Source: Tuctoria greenei (lineage: Eukaryota > Streptophyta > Magnoliopsida > Poales > Poaceae). From it: a stretch of DNA of 64,000 nt. Within the stretch, counting starts at the first letter, position 1, and every line of letters starts with the position of its first letter. Below, in pieces: positions 22,192-32,801 of the stretch. A program made the position numbers and the translations under genes. Location: contig JAYESD010000008.1 in NCBI GenBank assembly GCA_036927565.1, positions 123,097,498 through 123,161,497 on the forward strand. The letters are read 5' to 3'. Under the pieces are notes generated by a model that saw only the letters and a program-made list of their open reading frames with translations, did not search any database and was not told the DNA's origin.

Positions 22192-24075
22192 TGTAAGACC
22201 TATGTGTGCTGAATGCATTGGCTTTGTAGTAAATACACTTGGCCTTGATGATAAAAGTTTTTAATATCACCAAAACACCTTTTTATCAAGGTCCGACTCT
22301 AGCTCCGAGCTACAGCAAGGTCCGACGATAGGTCCGGCTTGCTTTGGGTAGCTCCGGTTACGTTTGATGCTAGGTCCGACTTCTTGGTAAGGTCCGACCA
22401 GCTTTGGTTAGCTCCGGTGAGCTTTATCTTTAGCTCCGACATGTCTTTGATAGCTCCGGCATGTTTTTGCTAAGCTCCGATGTACTTTGTCTAGCTCCGG
22501 TTTTGGGTTGACTAGTTCCGACTAGTTTTGATAAGCTCCGGATCCAGGACCTACTAGTTTTGATAAGCTCCGGATCCAGGATCGACTAGTTTTGGTAAGC
22601 TCCGGGTCTAGGATCTACTAGTTTTGGTAAGCTCCGGCGCTAGGTTCTACTAGTTCTTGGTAGCTCCGGCTCAAGCTCCGGGTTGCTCTGACAAGGTCCG
22701 GAACATGACCAAAGTGCTTCTACTTTTCATTTGCAATGTTTCGTACTTGCTTTACATGATTGGAAAGATTGCTTAGTATTCATTTGCTATGTTTTTGGTG
22801 CGTTTTGGATGATACGGCTGATATCGTTTCTACTGTGGTTTTGCAACATGCTTATGTGAGGTTCTCACGTAAGGTGTTGTGTTCGGAACTAACGTGAGTC
22901 AAGTCGAGGACTTGTGCTCGTATGGATTGTTTGTTTGTTCATGTGCAGGTGTTGCTTGAGTTCAAGTCATGGCTGGTGACAGGATCCATTGGACTAGTCT
23001 CAGGAGGAGATGAGGTTCCAACAACCAAGTTCAGGAGGAACTGTGGTTGAGCGGGTCAGGAGGTCGCGCAGGATGATTGAATCAAGGGCAGTGCATATGA
23101 AGGTCGAAGGAAGGTGTTCGCACGTATGCATGAGGTGCATGACGTGGCAATATGCTTCTAGAGACGGATTATGGAAGGAAGATCTGATCGGAAGGATCGG
23201 ATCGTATCGGTTGAAGACTTTGGCTGCGGCAGAGTCGGTTATGGCTCGGTATGGGAAGTATCGAGTTGGTTATGTTAGGATTTCGAGTGTATCACGAAAT
23301 TGAGTTGTTTAGGAATGTGGGATACGTTCCTAAGGTGTTTGGAAGTCTTAAGATTGCTTCTATCTGCGTATAGAAGAATCTTGAGCAGTTATGGTAAGTT
23401 CCGATTGTGATCGGATTAGGATTGGAGTCCTAGTTGGATTGGGATGGCCTAAGGGCTGGTTATATAAGCGAGGGAAGGCCAAAGCTCGGTAGACGACTTT
23501 GGGGCTGTTCCTCTTGTGTTCTATTGAATAAAATTCATAGTTTGAAGGAACTTTTGTGCCTTGTTCGTCCGACTTGTTCCAGACAAGTTTTACTCGTCGA
23601 GTTTCTGGACAGCACTACCTTTCGTCGGTGGTTTTAGCATAACTCGAGTTTTACTGATCCAACTGACGTGATTCTTTTTCGGTTGTCTTCACAACTTGAT
23701 TATCTATCATCTGCCAAAATTTCACGGTCATTGGATTTGTGGTTTTTGTGCTACACGAGTTTCTTTTCAGCATTCCAGAAACTGTTTTTCTCGAGTAGGT
23801 CAGATTGACCAGTGTTTGATCTTTTGATCATAACTTGAGTTGTTCTCAACGGATTTGAGTAATTCTTTTTGTGTTGTCTTCGTGACTTGATTCTCTCTGA
23901 TATCTATCACTTTTGTCACGGTGAAACACGTTTAGATTAGTCTCATACACGATTTATTTAACAGATCGTTTTTCTACCGAAGGGATTAGGGTTTTATTGT
24001 TTCCGCTGCGTAAGATTTTTAAATCTACCATTCACCCCCCCTCTGGTAGCTTTTCACGTGCTTTTCGATCCTACA
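22192..24075 (+). repeat. Element B 5' LTR
   Basis: TGTAAGACC ... GATCCTACA, 1884 bases. The first third is made of imperfect units of about 30-40 bases around TAGTTTTGATAAGCTCCGG. A TATA box lies at 23461-23468. A C-run near the 3' end has 7 C here and 12 in the 3' LTR. A 97-codon ORF at 23010-23303 lies upstream of the TATA box and recurs in the other LTR; it is not considered a gene. Confidence 0.96.
23461..23468 (+). promoter_or_regulatory. TATA box of element B 5' LTR
   Basis: TATATAAG in ggctggttatataagcgaggg; conserved in A. Transcription would start about 30 bases downstream. Confidence 0.75.
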
Positions 24076-24077
24076 AT

Positions 24078-24089
24078 TGGTATCAGAGC
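24078..24089 (+). other. Primer-binding site of element B, initiator tRNA-Met type
   Basis: TGGTATCAGAGC, the exact complement of the plant initiator tRNA-Met 3' end, two bases after the LTR end. Confidence 0.93.
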
Positions 24090-24137
24090 CACGGTGCTCT
24101 AATCTTTGTGATTTGCACGTGTTTTTGACTAATCATC

Positions 24138-26526
24138 ATGGAGAAGTACTCCGCCAAACCTTGCGTGTTTGCTGGTATTGATTTCCAGGTCTGGAAGGCA
24201 CGCATGGAGGCCTTCATCCAGGTGCAAGGCTTCGCAATATGGGAAAAGGTATACAAACCTTATGAAGTCCCTCCTAACGATCAAGTTATGGCTACGAACC
24301 TCCGGGACGTCGATAACAACAACAAAGCCCGAAACTTGATCATCCAAGGACTCACTCAAAGCGACTTTGATCGTGTCGCGCACCTCCGGTCAGCATACGA
24401 CGTTTGGAGAGCTCTCTGTGATTATCATGAAGGCTCCAACACAATCAAGGAGGTAAAACAAGATATGTTCAAAAAGGAGTATATGCGTTTTGAGATGCAA
24501 CCAGGTGAGTCTATCGATGACCTCTTTGCTCGTTTCAATAAAATTCTCAGCAACTTACGTAGTGTCAATGTTAATTTTTCTGATGCTGAGAATGCTAGAC
24601 AACTTCTTAGTGCATTAGACATGTCAGTTTGGGAGATGAAAGTAACATCCATTCGTGAATCAACTGTCATGAGTTCTCTTACATTAGATGTACTTTATTC
24701 TAAACTAAAAACTCATGAAATTGACATCCTAGCACGTAAGAACCCAAACAAGTCTATTGCATTTGTCTCACAACGTGATATGTCTAGCTCCGGCCAATCA
24801 TCATCCTGCAATACTCTTGCTTTGTTGTCCTCACTAACCCTGGAGCAGATCGAAGAAATTCCAGAAGAGGAGTTGGCACTCATCTCTACTAGATTCTCAA
24901 AAGCATTGCAAAATGTGAGAACTAGAAGGAGAGGAAGCTCCGGACCTCAACGCTGTTTTGAATGTGGTAAAACAGGACACTTTCGTACAGAATGCCCTAA
25001 CCTTTCAGGTCCGACCACCCGGGAAGAAAAACAAAGCAAGGTCCGGACCTCCTCTGGAAATTCCAACAAGAAAAAGAAGGGTACCATAGGACGCAAGATG
25101 ATCAACAGCTTCATCACCGCGCTTCAAGAGCTCAGTTCAAGTGACATTGATTTTGAAAGTGATGAAGAGAATGATGACTTGGCCAACTTATGCTTCATGG
25201 CGGGCAAAGCAAGATCAAGATCAAGTCAGGAGGAAGCAGAACACAACAGTGACGATGATGAGGTATGTTCTACCTGCAATGAAATGTGTGATGCTATTTC
25301 TCGTGCAACTATTATTGTCAAGAAAAAAGGACAAAAAGCTTAGGGATAGTGCTGCTAAAATTAAATCACTAGAATCTGAAATTAACCGTTTAAAAACTTT
25401 GATTCCTAGTGATGATGCATGTCCCTCATGTGACTTAATCTATGAACAATTGTCCACATTAAGAAGTGCACACTCCTCCACTCTAGATAAACTTGATGAA
25501 GAAATTAAAAAGAACAAAGAGCTTGCTGCACTTAATGATAAAAACTTGAAAGATGCTAGCTGTTCTACAATTGACTTGCATTGTTCTGCATGTGAAAATC
25601 TTGATAAGAAACTGCAAGATGCTATGAATGAAATTTTTATGTTGAACAATGCTTTACGTTCTCATGAAGTTAAATTTTGTTCCAATTGCAAACTAAAAGG
25701 AAAAACTTCATGTGAAAACTGCCTAGACTTGTCCAAGAAACTTGATGACATGAATAGGACACTAGGTCGGTTTTGTAATGGGGATAAGAATCTAAACTTG
25801 CTGCTGAATTCTTCCAAGTCTAGCAAAGATAAAACTGGTTTAGGTTTTGATTCTCATGTTCATGCTAAGGCAAATCCACCTAAAATTGTAAGGTCTTTAG
25901 GAAGTGGTTTGATTCAAACAGTTCCTAAACAAAAAGAAGTGGTTTTCAAATCTGCAGGAGTGCTGTCTCACTCGGTTTCAAATAAAGATATTGCTTGCTC
26001 ATCTAGACATGAACACAAAGTTAAACTTCATTGTATCTTCTGTGGTAGAGATGGTCATGTCATAGATTTTTGTTATAGACTAGCTAAACAATAGAAAAAG
26101 GAAAGAAAAATTGCTAGATCTTGTAACTCTCATGCAATTAGAAAAACACAACCTGCTTTAGTGAGTCAGAAATTTGAAAAGGTAGCTTCCGGACCTTCTG
26201 GTAAGAAATCTACAAAGGCAGCTCCGGTAGTTATGATAGCTCCGAGAGTTACCGGATCTTCTGTTGTTCCCTCCGGAGCTTCAGCTTTTGCCTCCGGACC
26301 TTTTGCTTTTACCTCCGGAGCTACCGGTTTTCACTCTAAACAAGTAAAAACTTCTAAATCAACTGTTAAGAAAAGAAAACCTCAATCTTTGACTCATAAA
26401 CCTGCTGTTTTATCTCAGCATTCGCGTGTTTTTCCTGGTGCACGTCGCGTGACTAAGTACTGGATTCCTAAATGCCTTTTGACTAACCCCAGTATTGAGT
26501 CATCGACGTATTGTGCTTCTATGTAG
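24138..26526 (+). pseudogene. gag: Element B gag
   Basis: Starts MEKYSAKPCVFAGIDFQVWK, an ATG 49 bases after the primer site and the only suitable start. Gag capsid domain to about residue 200 (YEVPPNDQVMATN, GESIDDLFARFNKILSNL), zinc knuckle CFECGKTGHFRTEC, basic linker, acidic patch, then alternating CxxC pairs and coiled-coil segments. A second knuckle, CIFCGRDGHVIDFC, is near 26035. Defects: a frame shift in an A-rich tract near 25320-25345 that ends the first frame after KKKGQKA, and TAG at 26092-26094 where A has CAG. It ends YCASM, TAG at 26524-26526, after which protease follows in the same frame. The tail at 26180-26340 has an Ala/Pro/Ser-rich insert absent from A. Confidence 0.92.
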
Positions 26527-29500
26527 GTTACACGCTTGAGGAAGGAGAATATTTGGATTGTGGATTCAGGTTGCTCACGCCACATGACCGGTAACAAAGA
26601 TTGGTTCTCCTCCCTCACCTTTGTGTCACGTGTATAGAATGTTACTTTTGCCGATAATTCTTCAACTCCTATAATTGCTAAGGGTTCGGTTAGAGTAAAT
26701 GATCACTACACTTTGAAGGATGTGGCACTTGTCAAAAATTTGAAATATAACTTGCTTTCTATTTCACAATTGCTAGATGTAAATCTAGAAATTACTTTCA
26801 ATAAAAACTGCTGCAAAGTTGTAGATTCAAATAGTGAGCTTATTTTTAACATGTCTCGGTTTGGAAGAGTTTTTAAAGCTGATTTTGATATGTCTTCTTC
26901 TAAGCATAAGTGTCTAGTTGCTAATGATTCAAAGGACTTATATTTTTGGCATCGTAGACTTGGTCACGTAGGCTTTGATCACCTAACGCGTGTTAGTGCT
27001 CTTGATCGCATACGTGGGCTGCCTAAGCTTAAAGGGGACAAAGAAATTGTGTGCTCTTCTTGTAGACATGCTAAGATGGTTGCAGGTTCACATACTCCTC
27101 TCACAATGATCATGACAACTGAACCATGTCAACTTTTGCATCTTGACACCGTAGGACCTTCACGTGTTCAATCCTTCGGAGGTAAATGGTATGCTCTTGT
27201 TATTGTTGATGATTATTCTAGATATTCTTGGGTGTATTTTATGGCGTCTAAGAATGAAGTCTTTAGTCACTTTAGAACTTTATTTCTTAGATTATCAATT
27301 GATCACCCAAGATCATTAAAAGCAATTAGAAGTGATAATGGAACTGAATTTAAAAATCAATTCTTTGATCACTTTTGTGCTGAAAATAGAATAGATCATC
27401 AATTTTCTTCACCATATGTACCTCAACAAAACGGTGTTGTAGAAAGAAAGAACAGAACCCTAGTTGAGATGGCTAGGACTATGCTTGATGAATATCAAAC
27501 TCCTAGGAAATTTTGGGCTGATGCATTAGCAACCGCTTGTTATGTCTCAAATCGTGTTTTCTTGCATGCTAAGCTAGGTAAAACACCATATGAGCTCCGG
27601 TTTGGAGATAGGCCTAGTGTTACACACTTTCGGGTCTTTGGTTGCAAATGCTTTGTTAAGAAACATGGTAATCTTGATAAATTTGAACCTAGATCCAATG
27701 ATGGCATGTTTCTTGGTTATCCATCTCATACTAGAGGCTACCGTGTGCTTTTACTTGACACTAACAAAATTGTGGAGACTTGTGAAGTGTCTTTTGATGA
27801 AGCTAGCCCAGGTACTAGCTCCGGTGTTGCAGGACCAGATTCATATTCTCAGGGGGAGGGTATTTTCGAAGATGAAGAAGAGCCGGTGATCATGCCTGGT
27901 AGTTCCGAAGTTGACACGTATCCAGCTCCGGACATTGAACAAGCTCCGGATGTCACCTCTGCTGGTCCTTATCGCCCACAAGTCACAAGCTCATCAATCT
28001 ACAATGAACCTAATGAAGAAGAAGCTTGTGAGACATCTGCTCCCCTACGTTTTTACAAAGATCACCCCCCACAACAGATGATTGGAAGCTTGCACGAACG
28101 AGTCACACGGTCCAGGTTTTGCGATCCAAACTCTCATGCTCATTCTGCTTTTGTTGCTTCTTTTGAACCCAAAGATATATCACACGCACTCACTAATGAA
28201 TCTTGGATTATTGCCATGCAAGAAGAGTTAGAAAATTTTGAAAGAAATAATGTTTGGAAACTTGTACCTCCACCTCAAGGCCACACTTTAATTGGAACTA
28301 AATGGGTATATAAAAATAAACAAAGTGAGGATGGGGTTGTGATTAGGAATAAGGCTAGGTTGGTTGCTCAAGGTTTCACTCAAGTTGAAGGTCTAGATTT
28401 TGATGAAACTTTTGCTCCTGTCGCTAGATTAGAAGCCATAAGAATTTTGTTAGCTTTCGCAGCATCTAAAGGTTTTAAGCTATATCAAATGGATGTTAAA
28501 AGTGCTTTTCTTAATGGCTACATAGATGAGGAGGTTTATGTCAAACAACCACCAGGTTTTGAAAATCCAGATTTTCCTAATCATGTTTACAAACTGTCCA
28601 AAGCCTTATATGTCTCAAACAAGCCCCTAGAGCATGGTATGATAGGTTAAAAACATTCTTACTTGAAAAGGGGTTTACAATGGGAAAGGTTGATAAAACT
28701 CTTTTTGTGCTTAATCATGGCAATGACTCATTATTCGTTCAAGTGTATGTGGATGATATTATCTTTGGTTGTGCTTCTCATGATCTTGTGTCCAAGTTTT
28801 CAGCAATGATGAGTTCCGAATTTGAAATGAGTATGATGGGTGAACTCACTTACTTTTTGGGGCTGCAAATCAAGCAAACCAAGGAGGGTACCTTTGTGCA
28901 TCAAACAAAGTATACCAAAGATCTCCTAAGGCGCTTCAACATGGACAAAAGCAAGCCTCTTCGGACACCAATGGGAACAGCAACAACACTTGAACTTGAT
29001 GAAGATGGTGAATCCGTGGATCAAAAAGAATATAGAAGTATGATCGGATCACTTTTGTACCTTACAGCATCAAGACCGGACATACAATTCAGCGTATGTC
29101 TTTGTGCACGGTTTCAAGCTTCCCCACGTGTTTCACATCGTCAAGCCGTCAAAAGGATTCTCAGGTACTTACATGGAACTCAAGAATTTGGCATTTTTCT
29201 TCCTTCTTCCTCAATCGTTTCTTTGAAAGCTTTTTCGGATGCTGATTTTGGGGGTTGTAGGATTGATAGGAAAAGTACTTCCGGTGCTTGTCATTTTCTT
29301 GGTAAATCTCTTGTTGCTTGGTCCTCTAGAAAACAAAGTTCAGTTGCACAATCCACAGCCGAATCTGAGTATGTAGCTGCTGCTAGTGCTTGTTCACAAA
29401 TTCTTTGGATTGTTCAAACACTTAAGGACTATGGGGTTGATCTAGATAGTGTTCCACTGTTCTGTGATAACACTAGTGCTATTTGCATTGCTAAAAACCC

Positions 29501-29699
29501 CGTGCAACATTCTAGAACTAAGCACATTGACATTAGGTATCACTTTCTCCGTGATAATGTTGAAAAAGGAAACATTGTGCTTCACCATGTAGATACCGAA
29601 CAACAATTGGCTGACATTTTTACAAAACCTTTGGATTTCACTCGTTTTTGTTACATTCGTAGTGAAATAGGGGTTATGCATCCTCATGGCTTAAATTGA
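26527..29699 (+). pseudogene. pol: Element B pol (protease, integrase, RT, RNase H)
   Basis: Protease NIWIVDSGCSRHMTG is intact. Zinc region WHRRLGH and CSSCRHAKM is intact. Integrase core has D in HLDTVGPS, D in RSDNGTEF, E in NGVVERKNRTL. RT has VKSAFLNGYID and the catalytic QVYVDDIIFG at about 28740. RNase H has DADFGGCRIDRKSTSGACH and SVAQSTAESEYVA. It ends HPHGLN, TGA at 29697-29699. Two visible lesions: a GAG-to-TAG change near 26635 and a one-base loss in the RT segment KALYGLKQAP at about 28612 (tatgtctc against tacggtctc in A). All catalytic residues I can see remain, so damage is recent. Confidence 0.94.
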
Positions 29700-30717
29700 G
29701 GGGGAGTTTTTTTTAAACTTAGGAAGTCTATGTGTGAATCTGAAATTAAAATAATATGAGCATATTATTTCATACATATATGACTTTGTGATTCCTTTTA
29801 CATGCTGAAAGTTCTTACTACATTACTCGTGTTATACTTTTTGTAGTTTTTGCCATGTCTAGTAATTGGAATAATTACTTATACTAAATCTGGTCATGAT
29901 CGAACTTTCTTGCTGTTTTGAACTTGTTGCATGCTCACAAATGCTTTTAATCATTAAGAATTTATCAAGTAATCAACTCACATGTTGAGTTTTTATGAAC
30001 AAATATAAATTGAGAAAAGATCAAGAGAATATGCATGCATCGCACTTCTTCTTTCGAGATGGCTTGTCATTGCACTTAGATATGAACTTGGAAGAAGTTG
30101 TGTATGACTAAAACCATGTCCTTAAGCTTCTGATTGTCAAATGACATAGGCTTGGCTTGGTTGGATAGAATAAGGCAGATGAGCATATAATCTCTTGCAA
30201 ATATCACATTATCTAAATTTATGCTTTGAAAAATAATAAAATGCAGCAACAAATGTCATGCTTTCAGGTTTTGAAATAGTTGAGTTTGTGAGATCATGAC
30301 CTGCTAAAATTGAAAATCACACTTGCTTTCTAGCATGGCTTACACTACATTATGTATCTCATTGATGTGATAGTGTAAGTTACTTGATAGTATGACTTGG
30401 GTGAGCTTTGTTTATATGTATATGTTATAATATGCTCATAACAACTAAAGAAGGAGAGATAATTTGTTTATATCTCATAACAATTAAATTTCTCTTTTAA
30501 CTTGCTGAATACATTGTCAAAGGGGGAGAGATTAATCACACATTTAAAAAAAAGGAGAGATAATAAAGGGGGAGACATTTTCATTTTCAAAAGGGGGAGA
30601 TATTTTCATTTACGTTTGTTTTACAAAAAGGAAAAAATTGTTTTCAAAACTTTTATGTGAATAAGCCAATGTTCGGATTTTAAATGGTGTTGCCAATGCA
30701 TTCATCAAGGGGGAGAT
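29700..30717 (+). other. Element B 3' non-coding region with repeated purine tracts
   Basis: Homologous to 14487-15508 of A. GGGGGAG tracts at about 29699, 30520, 30575, 30594 and 30707. The last, 30706-30716 (caagggggaga), directly precedes the 3' LTR and is the working polypurine tract. No envelope-like ORF. Confidence 0.8.
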
Positions 30718-32605
30718 TGTAAGACCTATGTGTGTTGAATACATTGGCTTGTAGTAAATACACTTGGCCTTGATGATAAAAGTTTTTAATATCACCAAAA
30801 CACCTTTTTATCAAGGTCCGACTCTAGCTCCGAGCTACAGCAAGGTCCGACGATAGGTCCGGCTTGCTTTGGGTAGCTCCGGTTACGTTTGATGCTAGGT
30901 CCGACTTCTTGGTAAGGTCCGACCAGCTTTGGTTAGCTCCGGTGAGCTTTATCTTTAGCTCCGACATGTCTTTGATAGCTCCGGCATGTTTTTGCTAAGC
31001 TCCGACGTACTTTGTCTAGCTCCGGTTTTGGGTTGACTAGTTCCGACTAGTTTTGATAAGCTCCGGATCCAGGACCTACTAGTTTTGATAAGCTCCGGAT
31101 CCAGGATCGACTAGTTTTGGTAAGCTCCGGGTCTAGGATCTACTAGTTTTGGTAAGCTCCGGCGCTAGGTTCTACTAGTTCTTGGTAGCTCCGGCTCAAG
31201 CTCCGGGTTGCTCTGGCAAGGTCCGGAACTTGACCAAAGTGCTTCTACTTTTCATTTGCAATGTTTCGTACTTGCTTTACATGATTGGAAAGATTGCTTA
31301 GTATTCATTTGCTAAGTTTTTGGTGCCTTTTGGATGATACGGCTGATATCGTTTCTACTGTGGTTTTGCAACATGCTTATATGAGGTTCTCACGTAAGGT
31401 GTTGTGTTCGGAACTAACGTGAGTCAAGTCGAGGACTTGTGCTCGTATGGATTGTTTGTTTGTTCATGTGCAGGTGTTGCTTGAGTTCAAGTCATGGCTG
31501 GTGACAGGATCCATTGGACTAGTCTCAGGAGGAGATGAGGTTCCAACAACCAAGTTCAGGAGGAACTGTGGTTGAGCGGGTCAGGAGGTCGCGCAGGATG
31601 ATTGAATCAAGGACAGTGCATATGAAGGTCGAAGGAAGGTGTTCGCACGTATGCATGAGGTGCATGACGTGGCAATATGCTTCTAGAGACGGATTATGGA
31701 AGGAAGATCTGATCGGAAGGATCGGATCGTATCGGTTGAAGACTTTGGCTGCGGCAGAGTCGGTTATGGCTCGGTATGGGAAGTATCGAGTTGGTTATGT
31801 TAGGATTTCGAGTGTATCACGAAATTGAGTTGTTTAGGAATGTGGGATACGTTCCTAAGGTGTTTGGAAGTCTTAAGATTGCTTCTATCTGCGTATAGAA
31901 GAATCTTGAGCAGTTATGGTAAGTTCCGATTGTGATCGGATTAGGATTGGAGTCCTAGTTGGATTGGGATGGCCTAAGGGCTGGTTATATAAGCGAGGGA
32001 AGGACAAAGCTCGGTAGACGAATTTGGGGCTGTTCCTCTTGTGTTCTATTGAATAAAATTCATAGTTTGAAGGAACTTTTGTGCCTTGTTCGTCCGACTT
32101 GTTCCAGACAAGTTTTACTCGTCGAGTTTCTGGACAGCACTACCTTTCGTCGGTGGTTTTAGCATAACTCGAGTTTTACTGATCCAACTGACGTGATTCT
32201 TTTTCGGTTGTCTTCACAACTTGATTATCTATCATCTGCCAAAATTTCACGGTCATTGGATTTGTGGTTTTTGTGCTACACGAGTTTCTTTTCAGCATTC
32301 CAGAAACTGTTTTTCTCGAGTAGGTCAGATTGACCAGTGTTTGATCTTTTGATCATAACTTGAGTTGTTCTCAACGGATTTGAGTAATGTTTTTTGTGTT
32401 GTCTTCGTGACTTGATTCTCTCTGATATCTATCACTTTTGTCACGGTGAAACACGTTTAGATTAGTCTCATACACGATTTATTTAACAGATCGTTTTTCT
32501 ACCGAAGGGATTAGGGTTTTATTGTTTCCGCTGCGTAAGATTTTTAAATCTACCATTCACCCCCCCCCCCCTCTGGTAGCTTTTCACGTGCTTTTCGATC
32601 CTACA
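30718..32605 (+). repeat. Element B 3' LTR
   Basis: 1888 bases, near-identical to 22192-24075. Differences seen include gatgtac/gacgtac, tctgac/tctggc, gtgcg/gtgcc, aggcc/aggac, and a C-run of 12 against 7. TATA box at 31986-31993. Followed by TCAAG. Confidence 0.96.
31986..31993 (+). promoter_or_regulatory. TATA box of element B 3' LTR
   Basis: TATATAAG, same context as 23461-23468; could drive read-out transcription into flanking DNA. Confidence 0.7.
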
Positions 32606-32610
32606 TCAAG
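32606..32610 (+). repeat. Target-site duplication of element B, right copy
   Basis: TCAAG, identical to 22187-22191. Confidence 0.95.
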
Positions 32611-32801
32611 TTGCGGTACCAATTGATAATGTTACCTCCACTAAGCTTTTCCATTTTAAGCACAGATAGCAAATTAAAACAGGTATTGTTACCAGAAGAC
32701 ATGACCTATAATAGAAATAAATACGCAAAGTTTTGGCACTTTGTTATGTACCAATATTCTATTAACAGCATAATAAACGACATTGATTATCGTTCTTCCT
32801 C
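32606..32801 (-). pseudogene. gag: Element J gag start and leader
   Basis: Minus strand. ATG at 32702 opens MSSGNNTCFNLLSVLKMEKL, then SGGNIINWYRNL up to the B insertion. Without B it joins RMILRQYKIEYVL on the other side at 22191 in frame, which confirms that B landed inside J gag. The KMEKLSGGNIINWY stretch is typical of copia gag N-termini (K-L-x-G-x-N-Y-x-x-W). Upstream, 32703-32801 is leader DNA cut off by the G insertion at 32802. Confidence 0.8.

Larger units (their letters stand above)
22192..32605 (+). mobile_element. Element B: full-length young SIRE/Maximus-type copia retrotransposon
   Basis: 10.4 kb, flanked by TCAAG, with LTRs of 1884 and 1888 bases that differ by about 13 substitutions and two length changes when compared by eye (about 0.7%). 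It has the tRNA-Met primer site, gag, protease, integrase, RT, RNase H, 3' purine tracts and polypurine tract in normal order. It is inserted in the gag gene of J. Coding is nevertheless broken in several places (see gag and pol), so this copy is non-autonomous. Related to A (8010-18011), with which it shares the TAG at the gag/pol border. Confidence 0.96.

Noticed and set aside
23010..23303. 97-codon ORF in the B 5' LTR, repeated at 31535-31828
   Set aside because: It lies in U3 upstream of the TATA box and repeats simply because LTRs repeat. The A LTRs do not keep it open.
24076..24100. tRNA-like sequence at the B LTR end
   Set aside because: It is the primer-binding site, complementary to the tRNA 3' end, without a cloverleaf.
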